64,000 nt of DNA from Cohnella sp. CFH 77786 (GTDB lineage Bacteria; Bacillota; Bacilli; Paenibacillales; Paenibacillaceae), in contig NZ_WJIB01000009.1 of the NCBI RefSeq assembly GCF_019400745.1, forward strand, positions 124,001 through 188,000, read 5' to 3'. Shown here one piece after another: positions 33,529 to 42,447 of the stretch (its first letter is position 1; the number at the start of each line of letters is the position of its first letter). Made by a program: the position numbers and the translations under genes. Below the pieces are notes generated by a model. The model made no database searches and was not told where the DNA came from. It was given only the letters and a program-made list of their open reading frames with translations.

Positions 33529-35001
33529 ATGAACGGTTGGTTGGAGTTCGGGTATGAATTCTTTTTCTGGTTTAACCGTATCGTATTTTTTTACATCATA
33601 GCCGTGGTTTTCGTATATTTGGTGTTGTTTCTTACCTCTGCTTTTAATTTACGCAAGCAAATCGGTATCCCCGAGATGCAATACGATGAAATGTTGACGA
33701 CGAAATTCGCCCCGCCTCTCTCCATCATCGTTCCCGTCTACAACGAAGAAATTGGAGCGGTATACAGCATACGTTCCCTGCTTGGGATCAATTATTCCCA
33801 ATATGAAGTCATCGTCGTAAACGACGGATCCAAGGATAACTCGCTCGAAACGATCATCAAAGAATTCGACATGTTCGAAATGCAGGAAAAAATCGTCTGG
33901 ACGGGTTTGAAAAAAGGAACGAAACCGGTACGGAAAGTCTACGGATCTCGTCTTCATTCGAATCTTTTCCTGCTCGACAAAGAGAACGGCGGCAAAGCGG
34001 ATGCATTAAACGCGGGGATATTAATGTCGAAATATCCTTACTTCGTATCCATTGACGGAGATACGATTCTGGATACGAACGCCATCATGAAAGTGATGAA
34101 ACCGATCATCGAAGCGAAGCCGGGCGAAGAAATCATCGCGTCCGGAGGAAGCGTCGGCATTGCCAATGGCAATCGGATCGATCGCGGCTACCTGAACAGC
34201 GGAAAGGTCAGTCTCGTCCGACATCCGTTGGTTGTCATGCAGGTCATTGAATATATCCGTGCATTTCTCATGGGGAGAATGAGTTTAAGCCGTTACAACA
34301 TATTGCTCATTGTTTCCGGAGCATTCAGCGTCTTTCGCAAAGACTGGGTGATCAAAGCCGGAGGTTACGATACCGAAACGGTCGGCGAAGATATGGAATT
34401 GGTCGTTCGTCTGCATAGATTGATCAGGGAAAACAAAAGCAAAGCCAGAATTGCGTTCTTGCCCGACCCGGTATGCTGGACTGAGGCTCCGGAAAGCCTT
34501 TCCGTCCTGTACAACCAGCGGAAACGCTGGCATAAAGGTTTGTTCCAGAGTTTATATCGGCATAAGAAAATGATGTTGAATCCGAAGTATGGCGCCATTG
34601 GCATGCTGGCATTCCCCTATTTCTTTTTTATCGAATTTTTGGGACCCGCCATCGAGTTGCTCGGCTATTTTGTCGTCATTTTCGGTCTCTGGTTCAACTT
34701 GATCAACATTCCTTATGCGGTTCTATTTTCTCTGGTTATGATCATATACGGTTCATTCTTGTCCATGGGCGCGCTGCTGTTGGAAGAGTGGAGCCAGAGG
34801 AAGTACAAAAAGCTGTCGGACTTTTTCCGTTTATTCGTATACGCGTTAACGGAGTCGTTCTGGTACCGCCCGCTCATGAGCATTTCCCGAATGCACAGCC
34901 TGTTTGAGCTTGGACGCCGCAAGCGCGGAGAATGGGGCAGAATGACGCGCAAAGCCGGAGTTCTCCATCATCAGGAAGAAGTACCTGCCCAGCCAAAGTA
35001 A
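33529..35001 (+). CDS. Processive family 2 glycosyltransferase (EPS operon gene 5)
   Basis: A 490-residue membrane enzyme with an N-terminal membrane segment (about 13-37), a GT-A catalytic domain (about 62-340), then three to four membrane segments (about 350-455). Catalytic motifs: VVNDGS (Asp99), SIDGDT (Asp176, Asp178), GED (Asp289) and QRKRW (330-334), the set seen in cellulose, hyaluronan and poly-N-acetylglucosamine synthases. It therefore probably polymerises and exports a polysaccharide. No PilZ domain is present, so c-di-GMP control would have to come through gene 3. ATG 33529 follows gene 4 without a gap. Confidence 0.92.
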   Translation: MNGWLEFGYEFFFWFNRIVFFYIIAVVFVYLVLFLTSAFNLRKQIGIPEMQYDEMLTTKFAPPLSIIVPVYNEEIGAVYSIRSLLGINYSQYEVIVVNDGSKDNSLETIIKEFDMFEMQEKIVWTGLKKGTKPVRKVYGSRLHSNLFLLDKENGGKADALNAGILMSKYPYFVSIDGDTILDTNAIMKVMKPIIEAKPGEEIIASGGSVGIANGNRIDRGYLNSGKVSLVRHPLVVMQVIEYIRAFLMGRMSLSRYNILLIVSGAFSVFRKDWVIKAGGYDTETVGEDMELVVRLHRLIRENKSKARIAFLPDPVCWTEAPESLSVLYNQRKRWHKGLFQSLYRHKKMMLNPKYGAIGMLAFPYFFFIEFLGPAIELLGYFVVIFGLWFNLINIPYAVLFSLVMIIYGSFLSMGALLLEEWSQRKYKKLSDFFRLFVYALTESFWYRPLMSISRMHSLFELGRRKRGEWGRMTRKAGVLHHQEEVPAQPK

Positions 35002-35014
35002 ATCGTATTCCATG

Positions 35015-35043
35015 CACGGTCTTTCCTAAGGTCCGTGTTTTTT
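35015..35043 (+). terminator. Terminator of the EPS operon
   Basis: CACGG (35015-35019) and CCGTG (35033-35037) with partial inner pairing, followed by TTTTTT. Confidence 0.68.
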
Positions 35044-35127
35044 GTTCCATTCGTTCTGTCTCCACCAAGTTGCGAATTATGGTACAATAATAGAACTCAT
35101 CTAAGGAAAAGAGTTGTCCTTTTCGCG

Positions 35128-36615
35128 ATGCACGTGTCTAACGTTCTGGAATTCACGGAGAATCATCGTTTTTTCGTTTATCGTGATTTCGCCCTTAGCG
35201 CGCTGGACCGGAAACTGTTCGTTTCCTTGTACCAGCCGATCGTGGGGGCTCTTTCGTCTGCACTCTACCATCTTCTCTATCAGAAAAAGACGGAAGAAGA
35301 AATCGGATATAGCGCATTGGAACCTCAGCGCCGTTTGTTCCTCGGGCTTGGTGTCGAGATGAACGCTCCGGGACGAAAATCCTTGGCCGAGGCCGCTTCC
35401 CGTCTGGAAGCGGTAGGGCTTATGCAATCCTATCGCCATTACAATCCGTTAACGGAAGAATCGGTTTACGAATATTCGCTGATCCGTCCTCTCGGGACGG
35501 AAGAGTTTTTCGCCAATCTTCATCTTACTTTGTTGCTTAGGGATAAAATTGGCAAACCCGCCGTTTTGGAACTCCGCCAGGGAGGAGTCCGCGAACTCCC
35601 TCCGGAGCTTTCCCGTTTCGTGAACCGCGAGGAAGTGACAGTGCCATTCTACGAATTGTTCCATGTGGGGATGGGACAAGTCGACCCCGATTTGGAACCG
35701 AGTTGGACAGAGAATGCGGCTGCCTTCGAACGGTCGCCGGGTCCGGCGCTGTCGGAACGCATCCGGCACGCCGACATGCTCCTGCGGTTTCCGCGGGGAT
35801 CGGCGAACCGCCGCTTGGTGGAGAGCCTGGGCCGCGCGCCGGAGTCGATGGCCCAAATCAACTATTTGGCGTATAAGTACGATTTGGACGTGCCGGAGAT
35901 TTGCCGTCTTCTAGACGAAGACGGAATATTCGAAGCCGACGGCGCGCTGCGGTGGGAAGAATTGAATCGCCGCGCCCATTCGGTTTACCGCCAGGATCGC
36001 AAGCGGGAGGAAGAGAGGGAACGTTTCTTGGCGCGGGGCGAAACGCGGCTCGCTGCGGAAGCCGGAGAACCGCCTGCGGACGCGGGGATCATCGCGCCTC
36101 TGGAAGTTCCCGAACGGCTCGCCGGGGAAGTCGCGCCGGACCAATATATGTCCTTGCTGAGACGGGAGCCATACACCCGCGTGCTGGGACGGCATTTTCC
36201 CGGAGCGGTTCCGGACTCGTTCATGCGCATTTTCGAGCGGATCGACTTGAATTACAAGCTTCCCGAACCGGTGATCAACGTGCTGATCCACTACGTTTTC
36301 GGCATGAAGCACGCCCAGCGTCTGACCCACGCCTTCATCGATTCGATCGCTTCCAACATGCTGGCGAAAGGGATCGACACCTTCGATCGCGCGGTCGCCT
36401 ACATACGGGAACAGCAAAAGCTGAACGAGACGCTCGAGCGGCGCCGCAAATCGGAGGATGGAGGGAGCGCCCAAGCGCCATCCCGCGGCAAGCAGCCGCA
36501 ACGGCGCAAACCTGCGATGCCCGTCGTCGAGGATAAGGGGCCCGCCAAGCCGGTCTCCCCGGAAGAACGCGAGAAGATGAGGGAACTTGTCCGAAAGTTG
36601 AAATACGAGCAATAA
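35128..36615 (+). CDS. dnaB: Replication initiation and membrane attachment protein DnaB
   Basis: A 495-residue Gram-positive DnaB (not the helicase), with two DnaD-like domains. The N-terminal winged helix contains DRKLFVSLYQPIVGALSSAL, and the C-terminal DnaB_2 domain about residues 340-440 contains KLPEPVINVLIHYV. A charged, disordered tail follows. It recruits the replicative helicase with DnaD and DnaI at the origin. ATG 35128 (or GTG 35134) is taken as start, since the longer frame begins in the preceding terminator. A TACAAT -10 lies near 35085. dnaI follows after 33 bases. Confidence 0.9.
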   Translation: MHVSNVLEFTENHRFFVYRDFALSALDRKLFVSLYQPIVGALSSALYHLLYQKKTEEEIGYSALEPQRRLFLGLGVEMNAPGRKSLAEAASRLEAVGLMQSYRHYNPLTEESVYEYSLIRPLGTEEFFANLHLTLLLRDKIGKPAVLELRQGGVRELPPELSRFVNREEVTVPFYELFHVGMGQVDPDLEPSWTENAAAFERSPGPALSERIRHADMLLRFPRGSANRRLVESLGRAPESMAQINYLAYKYDLDVPEICRLLDEDGIFEADGALRWEELNRRAHSVYRQDRKREEERERFLARGETRLAAEAGEPPADAGIIAPLEVPERLAGEVAPDQYMSLLRREPYTRVLGRHFPGAVPDSFMRIFERIDLNYKLPEPVINVLIHYVFGMKHAQRLTHAFIDSIASNMLAKGIDTFDRAVAYIREQQKLNETLERRRKSEDGGSAQAPSRGKQPQRRKPAMPVVEDKGPAKPVSPEEREKMRELVRKLKYEQ

Positions 36616-36648
36616 AAAAGAGCCTTCGTTGGCGGAAAGGAATCGGAG

Positions 36649-37599
36649 ATGGAATCGCTCAGAGACGCTTTACGAGGTTGGACGCTTCCGGAATCCGCCA
36701 TCGATCCCGTGAGGCTTGCGTCCGAAGTGCTGGCCGATCCGCTGGTCGTGAAGCTGAGGGAACGTTACCCGGCAATGGACGAATCGGTGCTTCGGGCCAA
36801 TTTGAACCGGCTGTACCAGATGTCCAAGGAATACCACAACTGCAAAAACTGCCCAGGGCTGGAACGTTGTCCGAACGACATGCAAGGGCACTCCACGGGG
36901 CTGGTCTGCACGGAAGTTGGAGGCCGCTGGCAAATTGTCGACCAGAAGATCCCTTGTGCCTTGTGGGTTCAATACGAGCAGCAAGTTCAGCTGCGGCGAC
37001 GCATCACCTGCCTCTTCGCGGACGATTCGCTTTTCGGGCAGTCGTACGATGAAGATGAGATGTTCAATCTGGATGATGACCGTTCCGTGGCGGTGCATGA
37101 TATCGCGGCTTACGTCGCTCTGACGAAGCGGGATGGCCTTCAGAAGAACGGCTTGTATTTGATGGGGGATTTCGGTACAGGCAAAACGTATTTGGCCGGT
37201 TACCTGCTTCAGAAACTCGCGAAGGAAGGCTACAACGGCGTGATCGTTTACATGCCCGAGTTCGTGGAAGACGCCAAAGCGCTTATGATGGAGCCGCAGA
37301 AGCTGAAGGAAACGATCACGCTGATGAAGGAAACGGATTTGCTCGTATTCGACGACATCGGCGCGGAGAACTTAAGCCCCTGGGTGAGGGACCACGTGCT
37401 CGGCGCGATTTTGAACCACCGGATGAACCGGAAGCCGACGTTCTATACGTCCAATCACGATTTGGACGCTCTCGAGCGGCATTTCAGTTTCACGCACAAA
37501 GAAGGCGAAGAGCTGCACAAAGGCCGCCGGCTGATGGACCGGATCCGGCCGTTCGTCAGCACTGTGCACGTTCGCGGACGGAACCATCGGGGGGGCTGA
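36649..37599 (+). CDS. dnaI: Primosomal protein DnaI, helicase loader
   Basis: A 316-residue AAA+ helicase loader. The N-terminal helicase-binding domain carries a zinc site (CKNCPGLERC plus later Cys). Walker A is GDFGTGKT, Walker B LLVFDDIG, sensor 1 TSN and arginine finger DRIRP. It loads the hexameric helicase onto DNA with DnaB/DnaD. The ribosome site is GGCGGAAAGGA. The last 44 bases overlap the convergent kinase gene. Confidence 0.95.
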   Translation: MESLRDALRGWTLPESAIDPVRLASEVLADPLVVKLRERYPAMDESVLRANLNRLYQMSKEYHNCKNCPGLERCPNDMQGHSTGLVCTEVGGRWQIVDQKIPCALWVQYEQQVQLRRRITCLFADDSLFGQSYDEDEMFNLDDDRSVAVHDIAAYVALTKRDGLQKNGLYLMGDFGTGKTYLAGYLLQKLAKEGYNGVIVYMPEFVEDAKALMMEPQKLKETITLMKETDLLVFDDIGAENLSPWVRDHVLGAILNHRMNRKPTFYTSNHDLDALERHFSFTHKEGEELHKGRRLMDRIRPFVSTVHVRGRNHRGG

Positions 37600-38629
37600 G
37601 CCTCGGGTCGCCGGGTGACGAATCGAGGTTCCCGAGGCTTGTCTCCAGCCGGTCCCACTGAGCCGCCGTCCAGATCATTTCCTGCTGAAAACGCCGCGGA
37701 GCCGTGCTCCAGGAAGCCGCGGGCGACCGAATCCACCAGAACGATTCGATGAGCCAGCAGCGCCGCACCGCATGTAGAAGTCCGCCGCCGGGAAGCGGCC
37801 GGATTTGGCGATACCCTTCGGCGAACGCGGCGGCGGCGTCTCTCCGAAATTCTCCTCCCGCTAACGCGCAAGACAGGACGGCTCTGCCGAGATCGAGAGC
37901 CGGATACGCGTACCGGACCCTGTCGAAATCCACGATGGCGGTCAGCCGGTCCGGTTCGAACAGGATATTCTCCGTCCACAAATCGAGATGCGACCAACCC
38001 GGCTCGTCCGGCGGCCAGGATTCGAGGTCCAGCCGGTCGATGATCTCTTTCTGCACCTCGAGCGCTTCCAGGATATCGGGTGCCGCCGAGGCGCTCGCAA
38101 CCTCTGTCCGTCTTTGTTCCCAATTTTGCTTCCACTCGTCCGGATCCAGCTTCCAGACGGGTTCCTTCGGCGCAATCGCCAGAGGGAGGCCGCCCGGCAG
38201 ACCTCCGTCGTTCCACACGCGGTGCATTTCCCCGGCCGCGATGCCGAGCGAGTGCATTTGCTTCTCCGTCACCCGGCCAGGGCGAACGTTATCGCCCGGG
38301 CAGCAAGTCATGACGACGTACTTCCTTCCGGACGGTGTTCGGTGCAAGTATCCCTGTTCCTCGTTTCCGAGCAGCTCGGGGCACGGGCCGCCCGAACGGA
38401 AGTACGCCATCTGCATTCGGAGCGCCTGGGCGATTTCGTCCCAGACGGTGTCGGGAAACTTCCCGTAACGATCCGGGTGGAAGCTCTTCGCAAACCATTC
38501 TCCCCGGTTCGTGCGCAGGATCCACTTTTCGTTCAGATATCCCCGGCGGATCGGCCGCGCCTCATCGACGCGAAGCCCGAACCGGAGGCGGATCTCCTCC
38601 TGGATTTCCTCCAGCTTGTCGCAGCTCAT
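37556..38629 (-). CDS. Aminoglycoside-phosphotransferase-fold kinase (CotS-like)
   Basis: A 357-residue protein-kinase-like phosphotransferase. The catalytic loop is WSHLDLWTENILF (HxDxxxxN), and the metal-binding DFD is in AIVDFDRVRY. The closest general group is the CotS/YtaA family of spore-coat-related putative kinases; the substrate is unknown, and antibiotic resistance is unlikely. AGGTGACAG precedes ATG 38629. The C-terminal 30 residues, rich in Ser/Pro/Asp, overlap dnaI. Confidence 0.85.
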   Translation of the reverse strand: MSCDKLEEIQEEIRLRFGLRVDEARPIRRGYLNEKWILRTNRGEWFAKSFHPDRYGKFPDTVWDEIAQALRMQMAYFRSGGPCPELLGNEEQGYLHRTPSGRKYVVMTCCPGDNVRPGRVTEKQMHSLGIAAGEMHRVWNDGGLPGGLPLAIAPKEPVWKLDPDEWKQNWEQRRTEVASASAAPDILEALEVQKEIIDRLDLESWPPDEPGWSHLDLWTENILFEPDRLTAIVDFDRVRYAYPALDLGRAVLSCALAGGEFRRDAAAAFAEGYRQIRPLPGGGLLHAVRRCWLIESFWWIRSPAASWSTAPRRFQQEMIWTAAQWDRLETSLGNLDSSPGDPRLSPPDGSVRERAQC

Positions 38630-38758
38630 CTGTCACCTCGAACGATCTCGAACGCATTTTCAACGCCTCCATTGTACCATTTTCGATAACCTTTACGGCG
38701 AACTTCTATGGACCCCCACAGAAAAAAATAGATTTATACATTTTTCTTATCGGATTGA

Positions 38759-38788
38759 TTGACAAATCGCTAGGCCCTCGTTTATCAT
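38759..38788 (+). promoter_or_regulatory. Promoter of the sulfate transport operon
   Basis: TTGACA (38759-38764), an 18-base spacer, and TATCAT (38783-38788). A perfect -35 with a good -10. Confidence 0.75.
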
Positions 38789-38794
38789 GACTTC

Positions 38795-38820
38795 AATACC
38801 AACTAAATAGGTGGGAATTG
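38795..38820 (+). promoter_or_regulatory. Possible CymR/Rrf2-type operator
   Basis: AATACCAACTAAATAGG followed by TGGGAATTG lies directly after the -10 of the sulfate operon. The GGAATT half-site resembles operators of the cysteine-metabolism repressor CymR; this match is from memory and only partial. Confidence 0.35.
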
Positions 38821-38895
38821 TCAGTTTAAGTGACCGGACAGCCGGAGCGAGAGACAGGAATTCCTCCCCAATCCAACCATCAGGGGTGTTTCATC

Positions 38896-40011
38896 ATGAA
38901 ACAGAAGAAAAGGGTCCTCATTCCGCTCATCTCCGCGCTGCTGCTGTCGCTGCTGCTGTCCGCTTGCGGCGGTTCGAACAACGGCCAGGCGGCTGGAAGC
39001 AGCCAAAGCGCCAGCCAGGCGGCGAGCCCTTCGGCGAGCTCGTCCGAAAACGGAAGCAGTACGGCGAAAGCGCCGGAACCGGTCGAGCTTCTGAACGTAT
39101 CCTACGACCCGACTCGCGAACTGTACGAGGAGTACAACAAAAGCTTCGCGGAATATTGGAAGCAGCAAACCGGCCAGACCGTGACGATCAAGCAGTCCCA
39201 CGGCGGTTCGGGCAAGCAGAGCCGGGCGGTCATCGACGGCCTGGAAGCCGACGTCGTCACGCTGGCGCTGGCCTACGACATCGACGCCATCGCCCAGAAA
39301 GGTCTCATCAAAGCCGATTGGCAGAAATCGTTCGACGATAACAGCACGCCGTATACCTCGACCATCGTTTTCCTCGTGCGCAAAGGCAATCCGAAAGGCA
39401 TCAAGGACTGGGACGACCTGATCAAGGACGGAGTCCAGGTAATCACGCCGAATCCGAAGACGTCGGGCGGAGCGCGCTGGAACTACTTGGCGGCATGGGG
39501 TTATGCGGCCGGCAAGTACAACAATGACGAGACGAAAATCAAGGCCTTCATGACGAAGCTGTTCAAAAACGTGCCCGTTCTCGATTCCGGAGCCCGCGAT
39601 GCGACGAATACGTTCGTGCAGCGGAAAATCGGCGACGTGCTGCTCGCCTGGGAGAACGAAGCGCATCTAGCCCTCAAGGAATTCGGCGACGAATACGAAA
39701 TCGTCACCCCGTCCCTCAGCATCCTGGCGGAGCCTCCGGTCGCCGTTAACGACAAGGTGGTTGACAAGAAGGGGACCCGCGAGGTCGCCGAGGCTTACCT
39801 GAAATACCTCTACAGCGAACAAGGGCAGGAAATCGCGGCCAAAAACTTCTACCGCCCGCGCCTGCAGTCCGTTGCCGATAAGTACAAGGATCAATTCCCG
39901 CAACTCCATCTGCTTACCATCGACAAGGATTTCGGCGGCTGGCAGGAAGCCCAGAAGAAGCATTTCGCGGATGGAGGCGTGTTCGACCAAATCTATGCGC
40001 CGGGGTCCTGA
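38896..40011 (+). CDS. sbp: Sulfate-binding lipoprotein of an ABC transporter
   Basis: A 371-residue lipoprotein: signal peptide with lipobox LLSACGG (Cys about residue 21), then a Ser/Ala/Gln-rich linker, then a type II periplasmic-binding fold. [30 protein letters not shown] and [20 protein letters not shown] are the sulfate-binding-protein signatures. ATG 38896 follows AGGGGTG by 7 bases; an in-frame GTG at 38830 is too far upstream. It is the first gene of an operon with two permeases. No ATPase (CysA) gene is present; the operon moves on to YezD. Confidence 0.93.
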   Translation: MKQKKRVLIPLISALLLSLLLSACGGSNNGQAAGSSQSASQAASPSASSSENGSSTAKAPEPVELLNVSYDPTRELYEEYNKSFAEYWKQQTGQTVTIKQSHGGSGKQSRAVIDGLEADVVTLALAYDIDAIAQKGLIKADWQKSFDDNSTPYTSTIVFLVRKGNPKGIKDWDDLIKDGVQVITPNPKTSGGARWNYLAAWGYAAGKYNNDETKIKAFMTKLFKNVPVLDSGARDATNTFVQRKIGDVLLAWENEAHLALKEFGDEYEIVTPSLSILAEPPVAVNDKVVDKKGTREVAEAYLKYLYSEQGQEIAAKNFYRPRLQSVADKYKDQFPQLHLLTIDKDFGGWQEAQKKHFADGGVFDQIYAPGS

Positions 40012-40044
40012 CCGCAGGCCCGGCATGAGGAGATCACCCGGGAT

Positions 40045-40884
40045 ATGGCACAACAAACTCGCAATCCAAGCCGGCTGTTGCCGGGATTCCGTCTTACGAT
40101 GGGATTTACGACGCTCTATTTGAGCCTCGTCGTCCTCATTCCGCTCGCGGCGCTCGCGATCAAATCCGCCGGTCTCCCGCCTTCCCAATGGTGGGATACC
40201 GTCACGGCGCCCCGGGTGCTGGCTTCTTACAAAGTCAGCCTCATGACCTCGTTCTTCGCCGCCGTCGTCAACCTGGCGTTCGGGCTGCTGCTCGCCTGGG
40301 TGCTCGTCCGGTACCGGTTCCCCGGCAAACGGATCGTCGACGGCCTGGTGGATTTGCCTTTCGCGTTGCCCACGGCCGTGGCGGGAATCGCGCTGACGAC
40401 GATCTATGCGCCGAACGGATGGATCGGGCAGCTGGCGCAGCCGTTCGGCTTGAAGATCGCTTATTCGCCGCTCGGCATCACGATCGCGCTCATTTTCATC
40501 GGCCTGCCGTTCGTCGTCCGGACCGTGCAGCCGGTTCTGCAGGACCTGGAGTCCGACACCGAGGAAGCGGCCGTGCTGCTCGGCGCATACCGATGGCGTT
40601 CCTTCCGCAGGGTCATCCTGCCGCAGCTGATCCCCGCGCTGCTCACGGGGTTCGCCCTCGCCTTCGCCCGGGGGATCGGCGAATACGGGTCCGTCGTGTT
40701 CATTTCCGGCAACATGCCGATGAAGACCGAGATCGCGCCTCTGCTCATCATCACGAAGCTGGAACAGTACGAATACGGCCAGGCGGCGGCCATTGCCGTC
40801 GTGCTGCTTCTCCTCTCCTTTGTGCTGCTTCTGCTCATCAACCTGCTGCAGCGGTGGGCGGGCCGCCGCCTGCACTCGGCGTAA
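40045..40884 (+). CDS. cysT: Sulfate ABC transporter permease CysT
   Basis: A 279-residue permease with six membrane segments and the cytoplasmic EAA loop ([21 protein letters not shown]) that contacts the ATPase. [16 protein letters not shown] is diagnostic for the sulfate/thiosulfate CysT family. It starts 33 bases after sbp, behind GAGGAGATC. Confidence 0.93.
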   Translation: MAQQTRNPSRLLPGFRLTMGFTTLYLSLVVLIPLAALAIKSAGLPPSQWWDTVTAPRVLASYKVSLMTSFFAAVVNLAFGLLLAWVLVRYRFPGKRIVDGLVDLPFALPTAVAGIALTTIYAPNGWIGQLAQPFGLKIAYSPLGITIALIFIGLPFVVRTVQPVLQDLESDTEEAAVLLGAYRWRSFRRVILPQLIPALLTGFALAFARGIGEYGSVVFISGNMPMKTEIAPLLIITKLEQYEYGQAAAIAVVLLLLSFVLLLLINLLQRWAGRRLHSA

Positions 40885-40898
40885 AGGGGGGCGGAAAC

Positions 40899-41771
40899 AT
40901 GGCCGGAATCGTAACGAATCCGGGTGCCGGCAAAGCGCAGGCCGCGGTTCCGGAACATTTGACGGAATCCCGTCCCGTGAAGTACCTGCTGATCGGGATC
41001 GCGCTGCTGTTCGTCGCGCTGATCGTCGTGCTGCCGATGGTCACCGTACTGAGCCAAGCGTTCAGTAAGGGCTGGAGCTCGTACGTCTACGCGCTGAAGG
41101 ACCCCGACGCCCTCGCGGCGCTTCGTCTCACGCTGACGACGGCCCTCCTCGCGGTGCCGCTCAATTCGCTGTTCGGGCTCGCCGCGGCCTGGGCGATCAC
41201 GAAATTCAAGTTTCGCGGCAAAAACCTGCTGATCACGCTGATCGACCTGCCCTTCGCGGTGTCGCCCGTCATCAGCGGCCTGATCTACGTCCTGCTGTTC
41301 GGGGCGCAAGGCCTTCTCGGACCGTGGCTTCAGGAGCACGATATCCACATCATCTTCGCGACCCCCGGCATCGTGCTGGCCACCATGTTCGTGACGTTTC
41401 CGTTCGTGGCGCGCGAGCTGATTCCGCTCATGGAGGCGCAAGGCGTGTTGGACGAGGAAGCGGCGGTCAGCCTGGGCGCCCGCGGCTGGCGCGTATTCCG
41501 CCGCGTGACGCTGCCGAACATCAAATGGGGCCTTCTGTACGGGATGATCCTGTGCAACGCGAGGGCAATGGGGGAATTCGGCGCCGTATCCGTCGTCTCC
41601 GGCCACATCCGGGGCGAGACGAACACGCTTCCGCTCCATATCGAGATCTTGTACAACGAGTACCAGTTCACTTCGGCGTTCGCGGTCGCCTCCTTGCTCA
41701 TGCTGCTGGCAGTCGTGACGCTGATTGCGAAGTCGATTCTGGAGAGGCGCATGAGCGGACACGGCGGCTGA
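40899..41771 (+). CDS. cysW: Sulfate ABC transporter permease CysW
   Basis: A 290-residue permease, the partner of CysT. The EAA loop is [20 protein letters not shown], and [19 protein letters not shown] is the family signature. ATG 40899 follows AAAGGGGGGCGG. The longer frame in the same register starts deep inside cysT and is rejected. It ends 44 bases before the YezD-like gene. Confidence 0.93.
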   Translation: MAGIVTNPGAGKAQAAVPEHLTESRPVKYLLIGIALLFVALIVVLPMVTVLSQAFSKGWSSYVYALKDPDALAALRLTLTTALLAVPLNSLFGLAAAWAITKFKFRGKNLLITLIDLPFAVSPVISGLIYVLLFGAQGLLGPWLQEHDIHIIFATPGIVLATMFVTFPFVARELIPLMEAQGVLDEEAAVSLGARGWRVFRRVTLPNIKWGLLYGMILCNARAMGEFGAVSVVSGHIRGETNTLPLHIEILYNEYQFTSAFAVASLLMLLAVVTLIAKSILERRMSGHGG

Positions 41772-41815
41772 ACCTGAAACATGCGGTCACGCAAATGATG
41801 AAGGAGGGGATCTCG

Positions 41816-42007
41816 ATGGCGAAACGCGTGGAATGGAACGAGGAGTGGCTGGAGAGGATCAAGGATGCCGTTGCGGGACTGTCGTACGGTACGGTGCAAA
41901 TCGTCGTCCACGACGGACGGATCGTCCAGATCGAGAGGACGGAGCGGTTTCGCTACGAGCCTTCCGCCGAAAGCCGCAACGCCTCGCCCCCGCAAGCGGC
42001 CAAGTAG
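41816..42007 (+). CDS. yezD: YezD family protein (DUF2292)
   Basis: A 63-residue protein. EWLERIKDAVAGLSYGTVQI, then VVHDGRIVQIERTERFR, matches the DUF2292/YezD family, commonly found with sulfur-assimilation genes and of unknown role. AAGGAGGGGA lies 6 bases before ATG 41816. It is the last gene of the sulfate operon. Confidence 0.88.
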   Translation: MAKRVEWNEEWLERIKDAVAGLSYGTVQIVVHDGRIVQIERTERFRYEPSAESRNASPPQAAK

Positions 42008-42030
42008 GAAGCAGGGATTTTGCGAATGAA

Positions 42031-42073
42031 AAAACGCACCGCCGGCGCCGGAATCGGCATCGGGGTGCGTTTT
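42031..42073. terminator. Bidirectional terminator
   Basis: AAAACGCACC (42031-42040) and GGTGCGTTTT (42064-42073) give A/T tails on both strands. It ends the sulfate operon on the plus strand and the YqzM-like gene on the minus strand. Confidence 0.82.
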
Positions 42074-42092
42074 CGTCGTGGATCAAGACCGT

Positions 42093-42239
42093 TTACGAAA
42101 TGATGGCTTTCACGATGACCGCCGCGGCGAACACGACGACCATAAAGCCGAACATGACGGTGAATCCCATCGCGGTATCTTGAAAGTCGTCGCGGGGTTC
42201 TTCGTTCACGTGCAGGCGGGGGTCACGAACGTTATCCAT
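42093..42239 (-). CDS. YqzM-like small membrane protein
   Basis: A 48-residue protein too short for routine ORF calling. It has a polar N-terminus (MDNVRDPRLHVNEEPRDDF) and a single hydrophobic helix (about residues 24-46, MGFTVMFGFMVVVFAAAVIV). AGGAGG lies about 7 bases before the ATG (complement of 42237-42239). Size and layout resemble the YqzM family; the function is unknown. It is flanked by the bidirectional terminator. Confidence 0.75.
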   Translation of the reverse strand: MDNVRDPRLHVNEEPRDDFQDTAMGFTVMFGFMVVVFAAAVIVKAIIS

Positions 42240-42447
42240 GGGAAGCCTCCTGGTCAAACTTCATTACCCCTAGTATACCCAACATCGCTTTTTGTTGTAA
42301 AGGATTGCGATCGTGACAAGTTTGCGACAAAGCGGCGGTTTCCGGGAGCCACGGCTTCCGTCGTGTGCTACAATGGAGATCGGGAGGCGGCCGCGCGAGG
42401 TTCTGCTCCCGCCTGCTATGATTCGGAGAGGGAGGAACCTTCCCGCT

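Noticed and set aside
37556..38629. Aminoglycoside resistance gene
   Set aside because: The kinase fold is shared, but the sequence and context fit CotS/YtaA-type spore-associated kinases, not a resistance determinant.
38830..38895. N-terminal extension of the sulfate-binding protein or an upstream leader peptide
   Set aside because: The extension would put polar residues before the lipoprotein signal. AGGGGTG directly before ATG 38896 explains the start.
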